Positions 1 to 10,496 are shown, counted from the first letter of the stretch. The stretch is DNA of 64,000 bases from Sandaracinaceae bacterium (GCA_016706685.1 JADJJE010000008.1:1-64000); one strand, 5' to 3'. Notes: generated by a model from the letters alone, not told the origin. Numbers and translations: made by a program.

Positions 1-1205
1 CGTGCAGCACGCGTTCCACAGCGCCATCACGTCCATCCGCGTGCTGGACGGGCTCGGCGTCCGCGCGACGTCGCCAGCGGACCCGGGTTCGCCCGTGGGG
101 CTGTCGATGGGCCTCTTAGGTGTCCCTCTCCACGGTCACGCTGAAGCTCGAGCCCGAGTACATCTTGAACGGCTGGACGTCGGTGCAGCAGGCCGGGGAC
201 TGTCAGATCGACCTGTTCGGCGACGGTGACGCCACGCGCCCATCGCTGCAGAAGTTCTTCGAGACCAACGACTACGCGCGCCTGCTCTACTGGCCACAGA
301 AGGGCGTGGAGCGGGTGGAGATCTGGACCGCCGAGCGCGCCGCGAAACGCCCGGCTGGAAGCCGAAGCCCTACCGTCAGTTCGACCGCGCCGTTCCTCAC
401 GCGGTGGTTCGTGCGCTTCTTGTACGCGCGTGCTGCCGCGCATCGACCTGGTGCCCGGAGACGCGGACGCCGCCGCCGCGGGGCCTGGCTGCGCCTTTGA
501 TCGATGACGCGTTTGCGGACGCGGGCCTGAGCGCGCCAGCGCTGTCAGAACCGTTCCTGGACAACCTCATCGACAACCTGGCCGACACGCTCGAGGACGT
601 GGATGACAGCGTGGACAGCGTGAAGGAGGTGCTGGTGCGCGAGGCTCCATCCGCATGGTGGTCTCGCTCAGCAACAAGAGTGGCGGCGTGTACGAGGAGG
701 AAGGGCTTCACGGACACCTGGTACGACGGGCTGCCGCACGATAGCCAGATGGACGACCAGCTGATGCCGGTGCTCTTCACCGGGCTGTGGGTGCCGCTCG
801 ACAGAGCGCCGAAGGTGATGCGCGCGCTGCGCGACTTCTGGGCGGCTGGCGGTCTCGAAGCCACCGGCACGTTCGCCACCGAGATCTACGCCGCGCCGGC
901 CAGCCCCTTCACGCTGAGCGCGGCGCACGGCACGCCCGTGCTGCGCATCGACCCGTTCGTGTTCTGGCGCGACGGCGCGGCCGAACCGACTTCTTTCACA
1001 GTACTGGGAGCTGCTGAAGAGCTTCGACGCGCGCTTCCACTGGGGCAAGTCGCTCTCGGCCCCGGGCAGCAGCACAGGCTCGGCCTACCGCCGCGACAAG
1101 TGCAGGGCAGCCGCGTGGGACTCGTGGAAAGCTCTGCGCGCCGCATGGGACCCCAGCAGGTGTTCGTGAACCACTACTGGCGCGCCCACCTGGGGCTCCA
1201 GGCAC
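1..1205 (+). pseudogene. VAO-type FAD-linked oxidase (aldonolactone oxidase-like), 5' truncated and frameshifted
   Basis: This is the C-terminal part of an FAD-linked oxidase of the VAO/D-arabinono-1,4-lactone oxidase kind; it enters from beyond the left edge. Frame 2 carries a start-of-window segment ending GLSMGLLGV near 115. Frame 3 continues with LSTVTLKLEPEYI and later DYARLLYWPQKGVERVEIW (about 120-345). Further frame changes lead to WYDGLPHDSQMDDQLMP near 720, then WELLKSFDARFHWGKSL near 1010-1060, and QQVFVNHYWRAHLGL near 1150-1200. The HWGK and NxYWxxHLG patterns are typical of the aldonolactone oxidase C-terminal domain. At least four frame switches are needed, so no intact product can be read. 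The true stop is not clear because the next gene on the other strand ends at 1226. The substrate cannot be told. Either a pseudogene or sequencing error; the conserved fragments and equally broken neighbours favour error. Confidence 0.6.
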
Positions 1206-1225
1206 GGGGCTGGCTCAGGCCGCCC

Positions 1226-2677
1226 TCAGGGCATGGGGGGCAGCGTGAAGAGCGCGTCCTGCAGCAGCTGGAGGGTGGGCGCCGTAGGGCGTGTGGGCCC
1301 CTTCGTAGTGCTGATGCATGTGCTCCTCGGGGGGGTGGTGTAGCCCGCGTAGTCGCCCGCATAGCCAATCAGGCTGGCGCTGCTCACGCCCCGAGCGCCG
1401 CGAGACGCCGCCAGCTCCACGCGCCGGCCCGCCACGGTGGTGGGCTCGCCCGGCACCGTCAGGAACACGTGCGTGCCCGGCTGCAGGCGGTGCACCGGAT
1501 GCCAGGGCGAAGGCGAGGCCCCGCCGCGCAGGAAGCGCTACAGCACGGGCAGCACCGAGCGCCCGGGCCACTGCCTGTCGCCGGGCGGCTGGGTGCCGGG
1601 GCGCTTGCGCATGCCCTCGCGCAGCACGCTGCCCAGGATCTCCGGTGCGCCCGTCCTCGGCCCCGAACAAGATGGGGTAGCCAACATCCACGGGTGCGCG
1701 GGCCGGGAATCAACGCGCCGCCCATGCGCTGAGCGTGAGCGGCGTGCTGCTGCTGAGCAGGTTGGCCAGCAGCTCCGCCACCACGGCGCCCACACCCCGC
1801 TCCCACGCCAGGCCGGGGACTCGCCCTGCGCGGCCCTCCACTTCGCCGGGAGGCAGCGGCGTCACGTCCCCCCGCGCAAGCGAGCCCCAGCGCGGCCACC
1901 ACGCCGGTGGGGTGCGCGCTCTCCACCCGCGCCAATGGCGTAGCCCGGCCATCGCGGTGGTAGGTGGCCTGCTTCGGCCCGAGCGCCGTGGCGTGGCACG
2001 CATAGAACGCGAACGCCGCCGCGTCACCCGTGCCGCTGGGGCGCGCCGCGATGCACGTGACGCGCGGGTCGATGGCCTTCTGCGTGGGGTCGAGACCGGC
2101 TGGCGCGCTGGCCGCAGGGTGGCCCGCGGTCGCCCACGCGCTGGCCTCGGGGTTGGCCACGAAGGGCGGCTCGGAGCGGTTGCGCGCGAGCCAGAAGCAG
2201 TCTTTCTGGCCCACCCCACCACACCCGGGCGCAAGCCGCGCGCGCGCGCCATGACCCCGCTCGCGATGGCGTCCCGGCCAGCTGGTCGATCCACGCCGTG
2301 TCGGGCGTGAGCAGCGCGTCGGGCCGCACGGGCCTGCGCGAACACCCAGTAGAACGAGTCCGCGTAGTAGTGCCCCGGCGCGGTGTGCGTGTGGGTGCCC
2401 GCCAGGATCAGGCGCTCGGCGGGGACGCCGCTCTTGGCCACCACGGCCTCGAAGACCGCGAGCGACGGGCATGGGGTCCACGATGCACACCGGCCTCTTC
2501 GCCGCTAGCGTCTTTGAGCGCGAGGCTGCGCGCGTAGAGCGTCTGGCCCCCCCACGGCGCCCTTCTTCCCGCCAGCGAGTAGCCGGCCATGCCGTAGTCG
2601 TCGGGCAGCGGGAGCGGGTGTTCGCTGGTGCCGTACTCGAGGGTGCCGACGCTGTGCCAGGTGATGCCGGTGGTCAT
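1226..2677 (-). pseudogene. neutral/alkaline ceramidase, frameshifted
   Basis: The minus strand carries a neutral (non-lysosomal) ceramidase in pieces, an enzyme that hydrolyses the N-acyl bond of ceramide. The start reads MTTGITWHSVG, followed by DYGMAGYSLAGR and WGGQTLYARSLALKDASGEEA. Other frames then give VPAERLILAGTHTHTAPGHYY (zinc-site histidine region), FWLARNRSEPPF, FYACHATALGP (second histidine region), LQPGTHVFLTVPGEPTT, and finally LIGYAGDYAGYTT with the conserved tyrosine block, ending at 1226. Six or more frame switches are required. The ATG at 2677 overlaps the upstream gene's TGA by 4 nt, which supports this start and implies translational coupling. The motifs of the family are otherwise intact, so sequence error is a real alternative to decay. 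Bacterial ceramidases are usually secreted, but no signal peptide is evident at this start. Confidence 0.65.
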
Positions 2678-3587
2678 GGGGTGGGCTCCCTGCGCTCCAC
2701 GCGCATGCCGGGCAACATCGCCTCGAGGTTGCACATGTTGATGGTCTCATCGATGACCTCCTCGAGCTCCGCGCTCGTCAAGGCCGCAAGGCGGTCGAGA
2801 CGCGCGCTCTGCAGCGCGCCATAGCCGGCCATGATCAGGCGCCGGTAGGTGGCCACGTACGTGATGGCGGCGGTGCTCACCTTCTCCATCTGGATCGCGC
2901 GGAAGATGGTGGGGTCGACCGCACGCTGGTAGTCCGCACGCAACTCGAAGAGCCCCACGAGCTGCGCGGAGAGGTAGATGCTCACGAGGAAGCGCCACTC
3001 CGCGACCTCCGCCTCGCTGGGGATGAGCAGCTCATAGAGGTGACGGCAGTCCGGATAGGTGATGCCCAGCTGCTGGGCCAGGCGGGTCCCGCGCGTGACC
3101 ACCGCGAGGCTCATGTCTTCGGGAGAGTGCACATAGCGACGCAGGTCACTCATGGCCTGTTGGATCTCGGGCTCGCTCAGCGGCGCGAGCTCCTCTTCAC
3201 AGTGGTAGCCGTCCACGTGGATGGGCACCGCGCCCTCGGGGCACGGCACGTCGTACAGGTCCAGGATGTGTCCGTCGGGGCCCGCGCCGATGTTGCCGCG
3301 CCGCGCCGCGCCGCCCGCGCGCACGTCACCCCGAGCGGCATGGACCCGTCGGCGCAGCGGTACTCGGCCACGCGCCGGTAGTCACTGCGCGTGTCGAAGC
3401 ACGCGTGCCACGCGGTCTCGGGCGTGCGCCCGTCGCGGCCGTCGGGCATGGCACCCACCTCGCCCACCTGAGCCGCCGGGCGAGGTGCCGTGGCGGCCGA
3501 TCCACCGCAGCCGGCGAGGCCGAGCGCGAGGATGAACAGAGACGCACCGACGCGGATCGGCGCAGGGAGGTGGGCAGTCCTCGTCAT
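2674..3587 (-). pseudogene. lipoprotein of unknown function, one frameshift
   Basis: The start MTRTAHLPAP leads into a hydrophobic stretch and a lipobox (LGLAGC, residues about 22-27), so the product is a predicted lipoprotein. The reading frame changes around 3295-3325, inside a run of CCGCG repeats: the N-terminal frame ends RCADGSMPLGVTCARAARR and the following frame continues NIGAGPDGHILDLYDVPCP. After that the frame stays open for about 200 residues to 2674. The C-terminal half is rich in Leu, Ala and charged residues and looks mainly helical; I recognise no family. It is followed by the ceramidase fragments with a 4-nt ATGA overlap, so the two were one operon. A slip in a short GC repeat is an easy sequencing error, so the gene may be intact in the organism. 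Confidence 0.5.
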
Positions 3588-3672
3588 CGCCACACGGTAG
3601 GCGCGACGTCGCCCGAGCGTCAATCGCGTCGTGTGCTCGGCTCGAGACGCGGTGTCCCCTCAGGGACAGCGC

Positions 3673-6600
3673 CTACAAGAACTGCCCCTCGCCGAAACCC
3701 GGGGTGAGGTACCGCGCCCAGCGCGTGGGGACCGTCATGCCGTGGTCCGCCAGCGCCGCGCCCAGCGCCTCGTCGGGCTCGCCCCGCAGGCGCAAGAGCG
3801 CGCGCTCCACCATGAGCCCATGCGCGCCCAGCCGGGCCACATCACAGGCAGCCTTGGCCCGCACCAGCTCGGCCTCGGCCTGTGCGCGCGAACCCGCCGC
3901 CAGGTGCAGCGCGGCCTGCGCAAACTGCCCGAGCGCAGGCCCATCCGGACGCTTCACCGCGCGCAGCTCGTCGCACGTGCTCTTCACGCGCTTCCGCAAG
4001 CGACCATCCCCGCGGTTCTCGGCCCACGCCGCCATCTCGGCGGCCAGGCGCACGTGCAGGATGGCGGGCAGCACCACGGGCACGCGCAGCAGGTTGGCCG
4101 TGCGGATGGCAGGCCAGGCGGCGTCCACCAGCTCGAGGGCGCTCGCGGGGTGGTCGCCCATCAGGCGCTCCAGCACTTCCAAGCGCAGGCGGTAGAAGTC
4201 CCACATGCCGAAGTCCACCGTCCACGAGTCCATCGTCGCGCATGTCGCGGATGGCACGCGACAGGCCCTCGGCGTCGCCGGCCGCGGCCAGCGTGTAGCC
4301 CAGCGCGCTGGTCACCATGACGAAGGTGATCTGCTCGCCGCTGTTGGCGGTCTGACGCAGGAACTCTTCGCTGCGGGAGCGCATCTCGCGCAGGCGCCCG
4401 CGGTACTCGAGGCACGCGGTGATGGTGGTGCGCGCAATGGCCACGCTCCACGCGGTGGGCTCGGGCGATGCCGTGAGCAGCTCGACCGCACGGTCGCCGT
4501 GCTCGATGGCCGCGTCCCAGCCGCCCTCCAAGAGACCGCGCTGGCACCACGCCACGTGCACCAGGCCGCGCAGCGTGGGCGACTCCTCGGCGTCGGCGAT
4601 GCGCCGCGCCAAGGCCATGAAGTCGTCGGGGCGCGTGCCCATGAACGGCACGAAGCCGGAGCCCACGAAGAGCAGGCCGTTGGCGGCCGCGCGCGGGCAG
4701 CCCGAGTCCAAGCCATAGAGCAGGCTGCGCAGGATGGTGACCGTGCCCTCGACCGGCGCGATGTTGCTGAGCCCCTTGCCCACCGACCAGCACAGCGCGC
4801 TCTTGAAGAGGGCGTCTTCGTTCACCTTCGGGCGTGGGGTGAGCGCCGCCTCCCGCACGCGCATGCGCACGCGCGCCGTGGCCAGCAAGAGCCCACGCAG
4901 CGCAGCCCCGCTGTCCTTCGGGAAGGGCGTCGGCCGCCGCGAAGAGCGGCCGCAGCACCTCGAAGGGCCTCCTTCACGGCGCCCGCCGCCAAGAACGCCT
5001 CGGCGGCCAGGCGCTGCAGCTCCATGCGCGCGCGCCCGTCCTGCACACCCTCCACGGCCGCCAGGTAGGCCGCGCCGGCTTCGTCGCAGCGCCCCGCTTG
5101 GTGCAGCGCGTCGGCGCGCGCCCGCTGCACCGCCGCCACGTTGGGCAGCTGGCCACCGGACCACAGCAGCGCGTCGCGATACGAGTCCGCCGCGGCCTGA
5201 TACGCGAGCGTGCGCTGGGCCTCGGCCGCGGCCAGCAGCGCGTACTCGGCCGCCTCGCGCAGCTGCCCCGAGCCGTGCAGGGGTGAAGCCACCAGCTGCG
5301 GCGCCACGTCGGGCTCGCCAGCAGCTCGCGCGCCAGCGCCAGCGTGGCAGTGGCGCCGCTCCTCGGGCTCGAGCGCCAGCAGCACGCCCTCGCGGATGCG
5401 GTCGTGATAGGCCACCACGTTGGCGTTCAGGCCCGCGCCATCCACGCGCAGCAACGACTGGCCGCCAGCGTGGCCACCGTGGCGCGCGCGTCGCTCACGG
5501 CCGCCGCGCGGCAGCAGCAGCTGCTGGGGCAGCGGCTGGCCCGCCACCGACACCGTGCGCAAGAGGCTGCGGGCCTGGTCGGACAGCTCCTCGTAGCGGG
5601 CCTTCACCACGGACTCCACGCTCACCCGCTGGCCCGTGCGCGCCGTGCAGCGCCAGCTGCTCGATGAGGGAACGGGTTGCCGCCCGCGTCGGCCGCGATC
5701 TCCGCGAGCTCCAGCGTGTTCACGTCGTGGCTGCAGCGCCGCGCCAGCTCCACGCCAGCGGCCGCGGAGAGCGGGGCGAGGTCCAGGTGGCTCTCGTGGT
5801 GCAGGTCACGCCCCGACAGCGGCGCCAGCTGCTGCAGCAGCGCGCTCTCGTGGGCCTCGTCGGAGCGGTAGGCCAGCACCCAGAAGACCGGCAGCGAGAT
5901 GGGCGGGCTCATCAGCGAGGCGAGGATGCGGCCCGCGCCGGCGTCGCCCCACTGCGCGTCGTCCAGCACCAGACACAGCGGGCGCTCGAGGTGCAGCGCC
6001 GAGAGCAACGTGGCGAGGCCGGCATAGGCCAGCTCGCGCACGTCGGCGCCGCCTGGGAGGGCCGGCGCGTCGGGCAGCTCGGGGAAGGCGCCGTAGATGG
6101 CCGGGAACATGCGCGCCGCGTGCGTGGTGTCCTCGGTGTTGAGCGCCTGCCGCACGTCCGGGGGGAAGCGACACAGGCGCAACACCGCCTGGTCGATCAG
6201 GTCGTCCAGGCCCTTGTACGGAATCGCCTCCGAATCATGGCGCTGGCGTTGAGTACGGTGGCCACGCTGGACAGGCGCAGAACGGCCTCTTCGATGAGCC
6301 GCGACTTCCCCACGCCCGAGCGCCCGCGCACGTGCAGCACCGTGGGGCGGCTGGTGTCGCGCTCGTGGTAGGCCGTCAAGATGGTGTCCAGCTCCTCCTC
6401 GCGGCCCACCAGCGCCACGGCCGTGGCCCCGAGCGCGCGGCCAGAGCTGGCCAGCTCCGGCCGCAGCACCGCCAGGATCTCGTCCAGCGTGGGGCGCGCT
6501 CCGGGGTCACGCTCCATCAAGGCATGCGCCAGGTCCGCCAGCGGCAGGCACTCGGGCGGCAGCGCCACCACGTCGCTCGGGTGCGGCAGCGCCTCCGAGC

Positions 6601-7408
6601 ACTTGCGCATGATGATGGTGAGCGCCGAGTCGCCGGCCTTCTCGAAGGGCCGCCGCCCCACCAGCGCCTCGTACAGCATGACGCCCAGCGCATAGAGGTC
6701 TGCGCGCGTGTCGGTGGGTGCCCCGCGCGCCTGCTCGGGCGCCATGTAGAGCGGCGTGCCCACCACGCGGTGGCCCTCGGTGCCGCGCGTCTGCCCGCCC
6801 TTCAGCGCAGCCACGCCGAAGTCCAGCAAGAGCACGCGGCCCTCGTCCGACACCATCACGTTGCTGGGCTTGAGGTCCAGGTGCCGGACCCCCGCGGCGT
6901 GCAGCGCACCGAGGCCATCCACCAGCTGCGCGAACACGTCGCGCAACACACCGGCCTGCAGCGCCCCGGGCGGCGAGCGCAGCGTGAGGTGCTCGCCCAG
7001 GTCCGCGCCCGGCACGTGCTCCATGGTGAAGAACCACGTGTCGTTGGCCACGCCCAGCTCGTAGAGCTTCACCAGGTTGGGGTGCGCCAGCGCGGCCGTG
7101 TAGCGGAACTCGCTCTTGAAGCGCATGAGCGCCACCGGGTCGGGCGAGCGCAGCGTCTTCAGCGCCACCGCGCGCGCGTCTTCGGGCTCGAACGGGTCGC
7201 GCGCCAGGTAGACCACCCCCATGCCGCCAGAGCCCAGCACCTCGTCGATGCGGAAGCGCCCGATGGTGGCCGGCGCCGCCGGATCCGAGCGCCGCACCGG
7301 GTCCGCACGCGTGGCGGTTCCGTCGTTCGTGACCACGCCGCTGTCTTGGCGCGTCTGCGCCGCCGAGTCAGCTTCGGGTGGGTCCCAGGGCATGCCGTGG
7401 TGTACCAC
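3673..7408 (-). pseudogene. Ser/Thr kinase-AAA ATPase-TPR regulator, multiply frameshifted
   Basis: One long regulator of about 1,200 residues is spread over three frames. The N-terminal fragment (7408 to about 6235) is a Hanks-type kinase: glycine loop LGSGGMGVVYLAR, catalytic loop HLDLKPSNVM (Leu where most have Arg), DFG as DFGVA, APE as APEQARG. It continues into a P-loop ATPase with GRSGVGKS. The next frame gives REAIPYKGLDDLIDQ and the Walker B-like LCLVLDDAQWGD (about 5960). Later fragments (about 5625-3673) are Ala/Leu-rich helical repeats of the TPR kind found in the large ATPase domain of such proteins. Frame changes lie near 6235, 5640, 5500, 5300, 4965 and 4225. The family couples kinase signalling to a STAND-like ATPase and is common in myxobacteria. 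Start ATG 7408; an internal Met at 7393 is possible. Confidence 0.65.
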
Positions 7409-7433
7409 TTCTGGGTGTCGGAACGGCGCGGAA

Positions 7434-8453
7434 TCAGGCCCGGCGCAGGGCTGCCGGGAGCCGAATGAGGCGGCCGCTCGGGGCTGCGGCTGGAGCCACC
7501 GGCGCGGCCTCGAGGGTCACCCCCGCGGGGGCCGGCAGCGCGTGCTTGGCCCCCTGCCGCAAGAGCGCGCGCCACTCGTCGGCGCTGTGCGTGCAGGCGC
7601 TGGTGCTCGCGTAGAACTCGCGGAACACGCGCAGGAATCGGGCCGGGTCGTGCTGGTGCGGGAAGTGCCCGGCGCCCTCGAACACCTCGAGCCGACTGTC
7701 GGGCAGCGCTTCGTGGATGCGCCCCGCGTGCTTCACCGGGATGACGCCGTCGCGCTCGCCCCAGACCACCAGCGTGGGCATGTCCTTGGCCAGGTAGCAG
7801 CGGTCCAGCATGGTGATGGCCTGCCCGCGCCAGTCCACCGCGCCGCGCAGCGTTCGCACGAAGGCGCGCCGGGAGGCCGCGTTGGGCAGCGCGTCGAAGA
7901 TGCGGACGAGCTGGGCGGAGTCGAGCCCGATGTTGGTGTCGAGCGCCCGCAGCGCGGCGAACACGCCCTTGCCCACGAGGCGCGCGCCCGGGACGCTGAG
8001 CAGCGGCAGCACCAGGTCGGCGTTGGGCGCGGCCACGAAGCGCAGCACCGGGTTCACCTCGTGGCTCACGCCGCCCGTGCCCACCAGCACCAGGCGCTCG
8101 CAGCGCTCGGGGTACTGATAGGCGAACTGCATGGCCACGCCGCCGCCCAGCGAGTGCCCCATGACCGTCACGCGGTCCACGTCCAGCACGCTCAGCAGGT
8201 CGCGCATGGCGTTGGCGTACGCGCCGATGGAGTAGTCCGCGCGCGGCTTGTCCGACTCGCCGTGGCCCAGCAGGTCGGGCGCGATGACCGTGAACTCCTC
8301 GGCCAGCTCGGGGAGCACATCTTCCCAACTGTCGGCGTTGTCGCCGATGCCGTGGATGAGCAGCAGCGCCGGCCCGCTGCCCGCCTTGATGAAGGCGCGG
8401 CGGTACCCATGCACGTTCCGGAACTGCCGACGCAAGGTGGTCACGATTTGCAC
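7434..8453 (-). CDS. alpha/beta-fold hydrolase
   Basis: An alpha/beta hydrolase of about 339 residues. The oxyanion region reads LLLIHGIGDNADSW, the nucleophile elbow GHSLGGG, the acid VVWGERDGVIP and the catalytic histidine GAGHFPHQHDP, so the triad is complete. This pattern is shared by epoxide hydrolases, haloperoxidase-like esterases and C-C hydrolases; the substrate cannot be told. The open frame runs well upstream, past the start of the divergent gene at 8613, so I chose GTG at 8453 (VQIVTTLRRQFRNVHGYRRA), just before the conserved part; GTG 8444 is an alternative. The C-terminal 60 residues after the hydrolase fold are Ala/Pro-rich and unassigned. It is the first unbroken gene in the window, 25 nt from the start of the kinase fragments. 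Confidence 0.8.
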   Translation of the reverse strand: MQIVTTLRRQFRNVHGYRRAFIKAGSGPALLLIHGIGDNADSWEDVLPELAEEFTVIAPDLLGHGESDKPRADYSIGAYANAMRDLLSVLDVDRVTVMGHSLGGGVAMQFAYQYPERCERLVLVGTGGVSHEVNPVLRFVAAPNADLVLPLLSVPGARLVGKGVFAALRALDTNIGLDSAQLVRIFDALPNAASRRAFVRTLRGAVDWRGQAITMLDRCYLAKDMPTLVVWGERDGVIPVKHAGRIHEALPDSRLEVFEGAGHFPHQHDPARFLRVFREFYASTSACTHSADEWRALLRQGAKHALPAPAGVTLEAAPVAPAAAPSGRLIRLPAALRRA

Positions 8454-8612
8454 AGCGTAGCCGTCCGGGGGCTGGCTGGCCCTCGGGAGGGACACGCCGC
8501 GTGTCGAAGTTGCGGGGCTGATATGGCGACGAAACAAGGCTGAAACGGGTGCGCGGTTGGAGCGTGAGCGCCCGCACGGTTCGTGGTACCCCTCTCGGTC
8601 GGACAGCCACCC

Positions 8613-9077
8613 ATGGACCAGGTCGACATCGCGGAATTCTTGAAGGTGGGGCTGGGCGTGCTGGTGGCCACGCGCAGCGAGCAGCTGGTCCCGCACTGCG
8701 TCTCGGGCGCTGCGCTGTCGCTCACCGGGCCCGAGCACGCGGTGGTCTTCCTGCCCCAGTACGAGGCCGCGCCAGCCATCGCGAACGTGAGCGCCAACGG
8801 CGCCATCGCCGTGGTGATCGAGCAGCCCACCACGCACCGCGGCATCCAGCTGAAGGGGCGCGCCACGGCCGTGCGCGACACCACGCCCGGTGAGGAGGCC
8901 GAGATCGCGGCGTTCGTGGGTCGCACGCTCGCGGAGTACGCCATGATCGGGCTGGCCCCCGCCGTCATCGCGCGCATGGTGTTCACGCCCTGCAAGGCCG
9001 TGGAGTTCACGTTCACCGACGTGTTCGAGCAGACCCCCGGGCCAGGCGCAGGGCGCGCCGTCACGGTGCGTCGATGA
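8613..9077 (+). CDS. pyridoxamine 5'-phosphate oxidase-like (FMN split-barrel) protein
   Basis: A 154-residue protein that fits the flavin-binding split-barrel fold. It opens with MDQVDIAEFLKVGLGVLVATRS, a typical first strand with the alternating hydrophobic pattern, then VPHCVSGAALSL, VVFLPQYEAAPAIANV and GRATAVRDTT. Members bind FMN, F420 or heme and often act in redox detoxification; the true cofactor cannot be decided here. ATG at 8613 was chosen over in-frame codons upstream because similarity to the fold begins there. Its TGA overlaps the next gene's ATG by 4 nt, and the next gene starts with the same kind of domain, so the two are probably co-translated and may form one complex or share a ligand. 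Confidence 0.65.
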   Translation: MDQVDIAEFLKVGLGVLVATRSEQLVPHCVSGAALSLTGPEHAVVFLPQYEAAPAIANVSANGAIAVVIEQPTTHRGIQLKGRATAVRDTTPGEEAEIAAFVGRTLAEYAMIGLAPAVIARMVFTPCKAVEFTFTDVFEQTPGPGAGRAVTVRR

Positions 9078-10438
9078 AGCTCGCGGACTTCTCCCACTGC
9101 TTCCAGGGCGTCACCCCCGCGGGCATCGCCACGTGCGGCGCCGACGGCGTGCCGAACATCGCCATGCTGAGCCAGGTGCACTACCTGGACGAAGGCCACG
9201 TGGCGCTGTCCTGCCAGTTCTTCAACAAGACGCGCCGCAACGTGGACCAGAACCCGTTCGCCAGCGTGCGGCTGTGGGACCCCGTCACGCTCCAGCCCTA
9301 CCTGCTGCAGCTGCGCTTCCTGCGCGCCGAGACCGAAGGCGCGCTGTTCGACGACATGTCGGCGCGCATCGAGGCCATCGCGCGCACCACCGGCATGAGC
9401 GGCATCTTCAAGCTGCTGAGCGCCGACGTGTACGAAGTGCTGTCGTTCACGGTGCTCCCGGACGCACTGGCTCCCATGACCGAGCTGTCCGGCACCTGGT
9501 CGGGCTGCCCGGAGACCACGGCCGACCAGCGCCGCGAGGAGCTGCGTGGGCTGCAGCTGCTGAGCGACCGCATCTGCCGCGCGCGCACGCTGGACGCGCT
9601 CTTCGCCGCCGTGCTCGAGAGCATGACCACCTTGTTCGGTGCACAGCACGCGCTGTTGCTGCTGCACGAAGAGGAGCGCGCCACGTTGGTGGCCATCGAC
9701 AGCACCGGCTACGAGCGCAGCGGCGCGGGAGCCGAAGTGGCCGTGGGCGAAGGCCTGATCGGCACGGTGGCGCAAACGCTACGCCCGCTGCAGCTCAGCG
9801 GCCTCAGCGCGGTGCGGAGGTACGCGCGCGCGGTGCAGGAGAGCGCACAGAAGGCGGGCGCACAGGTCACGGCGGAGATCCCGCTGCCGGGCCTCACCGA
9901 TGCCCAGGCGCAGCTGGCGCTGCCGCTGGTGGCGCACGACCAGCTGGTGGGGGTGCTGGTGCTCGAGAGCCGCGACCCGCTGGCCTTCGAGAACTGGCAC
10001 GAGGCGTACCTGGGGCTGCTCGCCAACCAGGCGGCGCTGGCCATCGCGGTGCTGTCCGAGCGCGACGACGAAGACAGCGGCGGGGACGCCTGCCCGGAGA
10101 CGGCGCCCTTGCCGGCGCACCGACGGGTCTTCACGTGGTACGCGGCCGACGAGAGCGTGTTCGTGGACGGCGAGTACCTGATCCGCAACGTGCCCGCGCG
10201 CATCCTGTGGAAGCTGCTGAACGAGCACGCGGGTGGGCGGCGCGAGTTCACCAACCGTGAGCTGCGCATGGACCCGGCGCTGGGCTTGCCCGAGTACCGC
10301 GACAACCTCGAGAGCCGGCTGATCCTGCTGCGCAAGCGCCTCTGCGAGCGCTGCCCCGACGTGCGCCTGGTGCCCATCAAGCGCGGGCGCTTCGTGCTGG
10401 AGCGCGACTGCGAGCTGCAGCTCGAGGCCAAGCCCTGA
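9074..10438 (+). CDS. split-barrel, GAF and winged-helix-like regulator
   Basis: A 454-residue protein with three parts. Residues 1-140 are a pyridoxamine oxidase-like split barrel (GIATCGADGVPNIAMLSQV, FFNKTRRNVDQNP). Residues about 155-335 form a GAF domain, with LLSDRICRARTLDALFAAV, GEGLIGTVAQTLRPL and LVGVLVLESRDPLAF. The last 110 residues (FTWYAADESVFVDGEYL, then ILWKLLNEHAGGRREFTNREL and LILLRKRLCERC) look like a winged-helix effector region that ends FVLERDCELQLE. Together this resembles a one-component sensor: a flavin or small-molecule barrel plus GAF controlling a DNA-binding tail. It overlaps the upstream split-barrel gene by 4 nt and is followed by a palindromic operator and a hemerythrin gene, which makes a redox or NO/O2 role plausible. 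The DNA-binding assignment is inference. Confidence 0.65.
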   Translation: MKLADFSHCFQGVTPAGIATCGADGVPNIAMLSQVHYLDEGHVALSCQFFNKTRRNVDQNPFASVRLWDPVTLQPYLLQLRFLRAETEGALFDDMSARIEAIARTTGMSGIFKLLSADVYEVLSFTVLPDALAPMTELSGTWSGCPETTADQRREELRGLQLLSDRICRARTLDALFAAVLESMTTLFGAQHALLLLHEEERATLVAIDSTGYERSGAGAEVAVGEGLIGTVAQTLRPLQLSGLSAVRRYARAVQESAQKAGAQVTAEIPLPGLTDAQAQLALPLVAHDQLVGVLVLESRDPLAFENWHEAYLGLLANQAALAIAVLSERDDEDSGGDACPETAPLPAHRRVFTWYAADESVFVDGEYLIRNVPARILWKLLNEHAGGRREFTNRELRMDPALGLPEYRDNLESRLILLRKRLCERCPDVRLVPIKRGRFVLERDCELQLEAKP

Positions 10439-10467
10439 GCAAGCGCGGCGGCGCGCTTAGGATCTAT

Positions 10468-10496
10468 TTAGCAAGTCGCTAAGGAACACTTAGCGA
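10468..10496 (+). promoter_or_regulatory. overlapping palindromes, candidate operator of the hemerythrin gene
   Basis: Two perfect inverted repeats overlap here. The first is TTAGC, 5 nt, GCTAA (10468-10482). The second is TCGCTAAG, 5 nt, CTTAGCGA (10476-10496). Three half-sites of the form TTAGC(A/G)A alternate in orientation, with a partial fourth (CTTAG) at about 10456-10460. The block is AT-rich against its surroundings and ends 72 nt before the hemerythrin ATG. Such spacing suits a dimeric repressor or activator. The upstream GAF/winged-helix protein is a candidate to bind it, but that is inference. Confidence 0.55.

Noticed and set aside
10441..10458. Intrinsic terminator after the GAF/winged-helix gene (AAGCGC, 6 nt, GCGCTT)
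   Set aside because: Short 6-bp stem with no T-run; it may contribute to the operator region but cannot be called a terminator.
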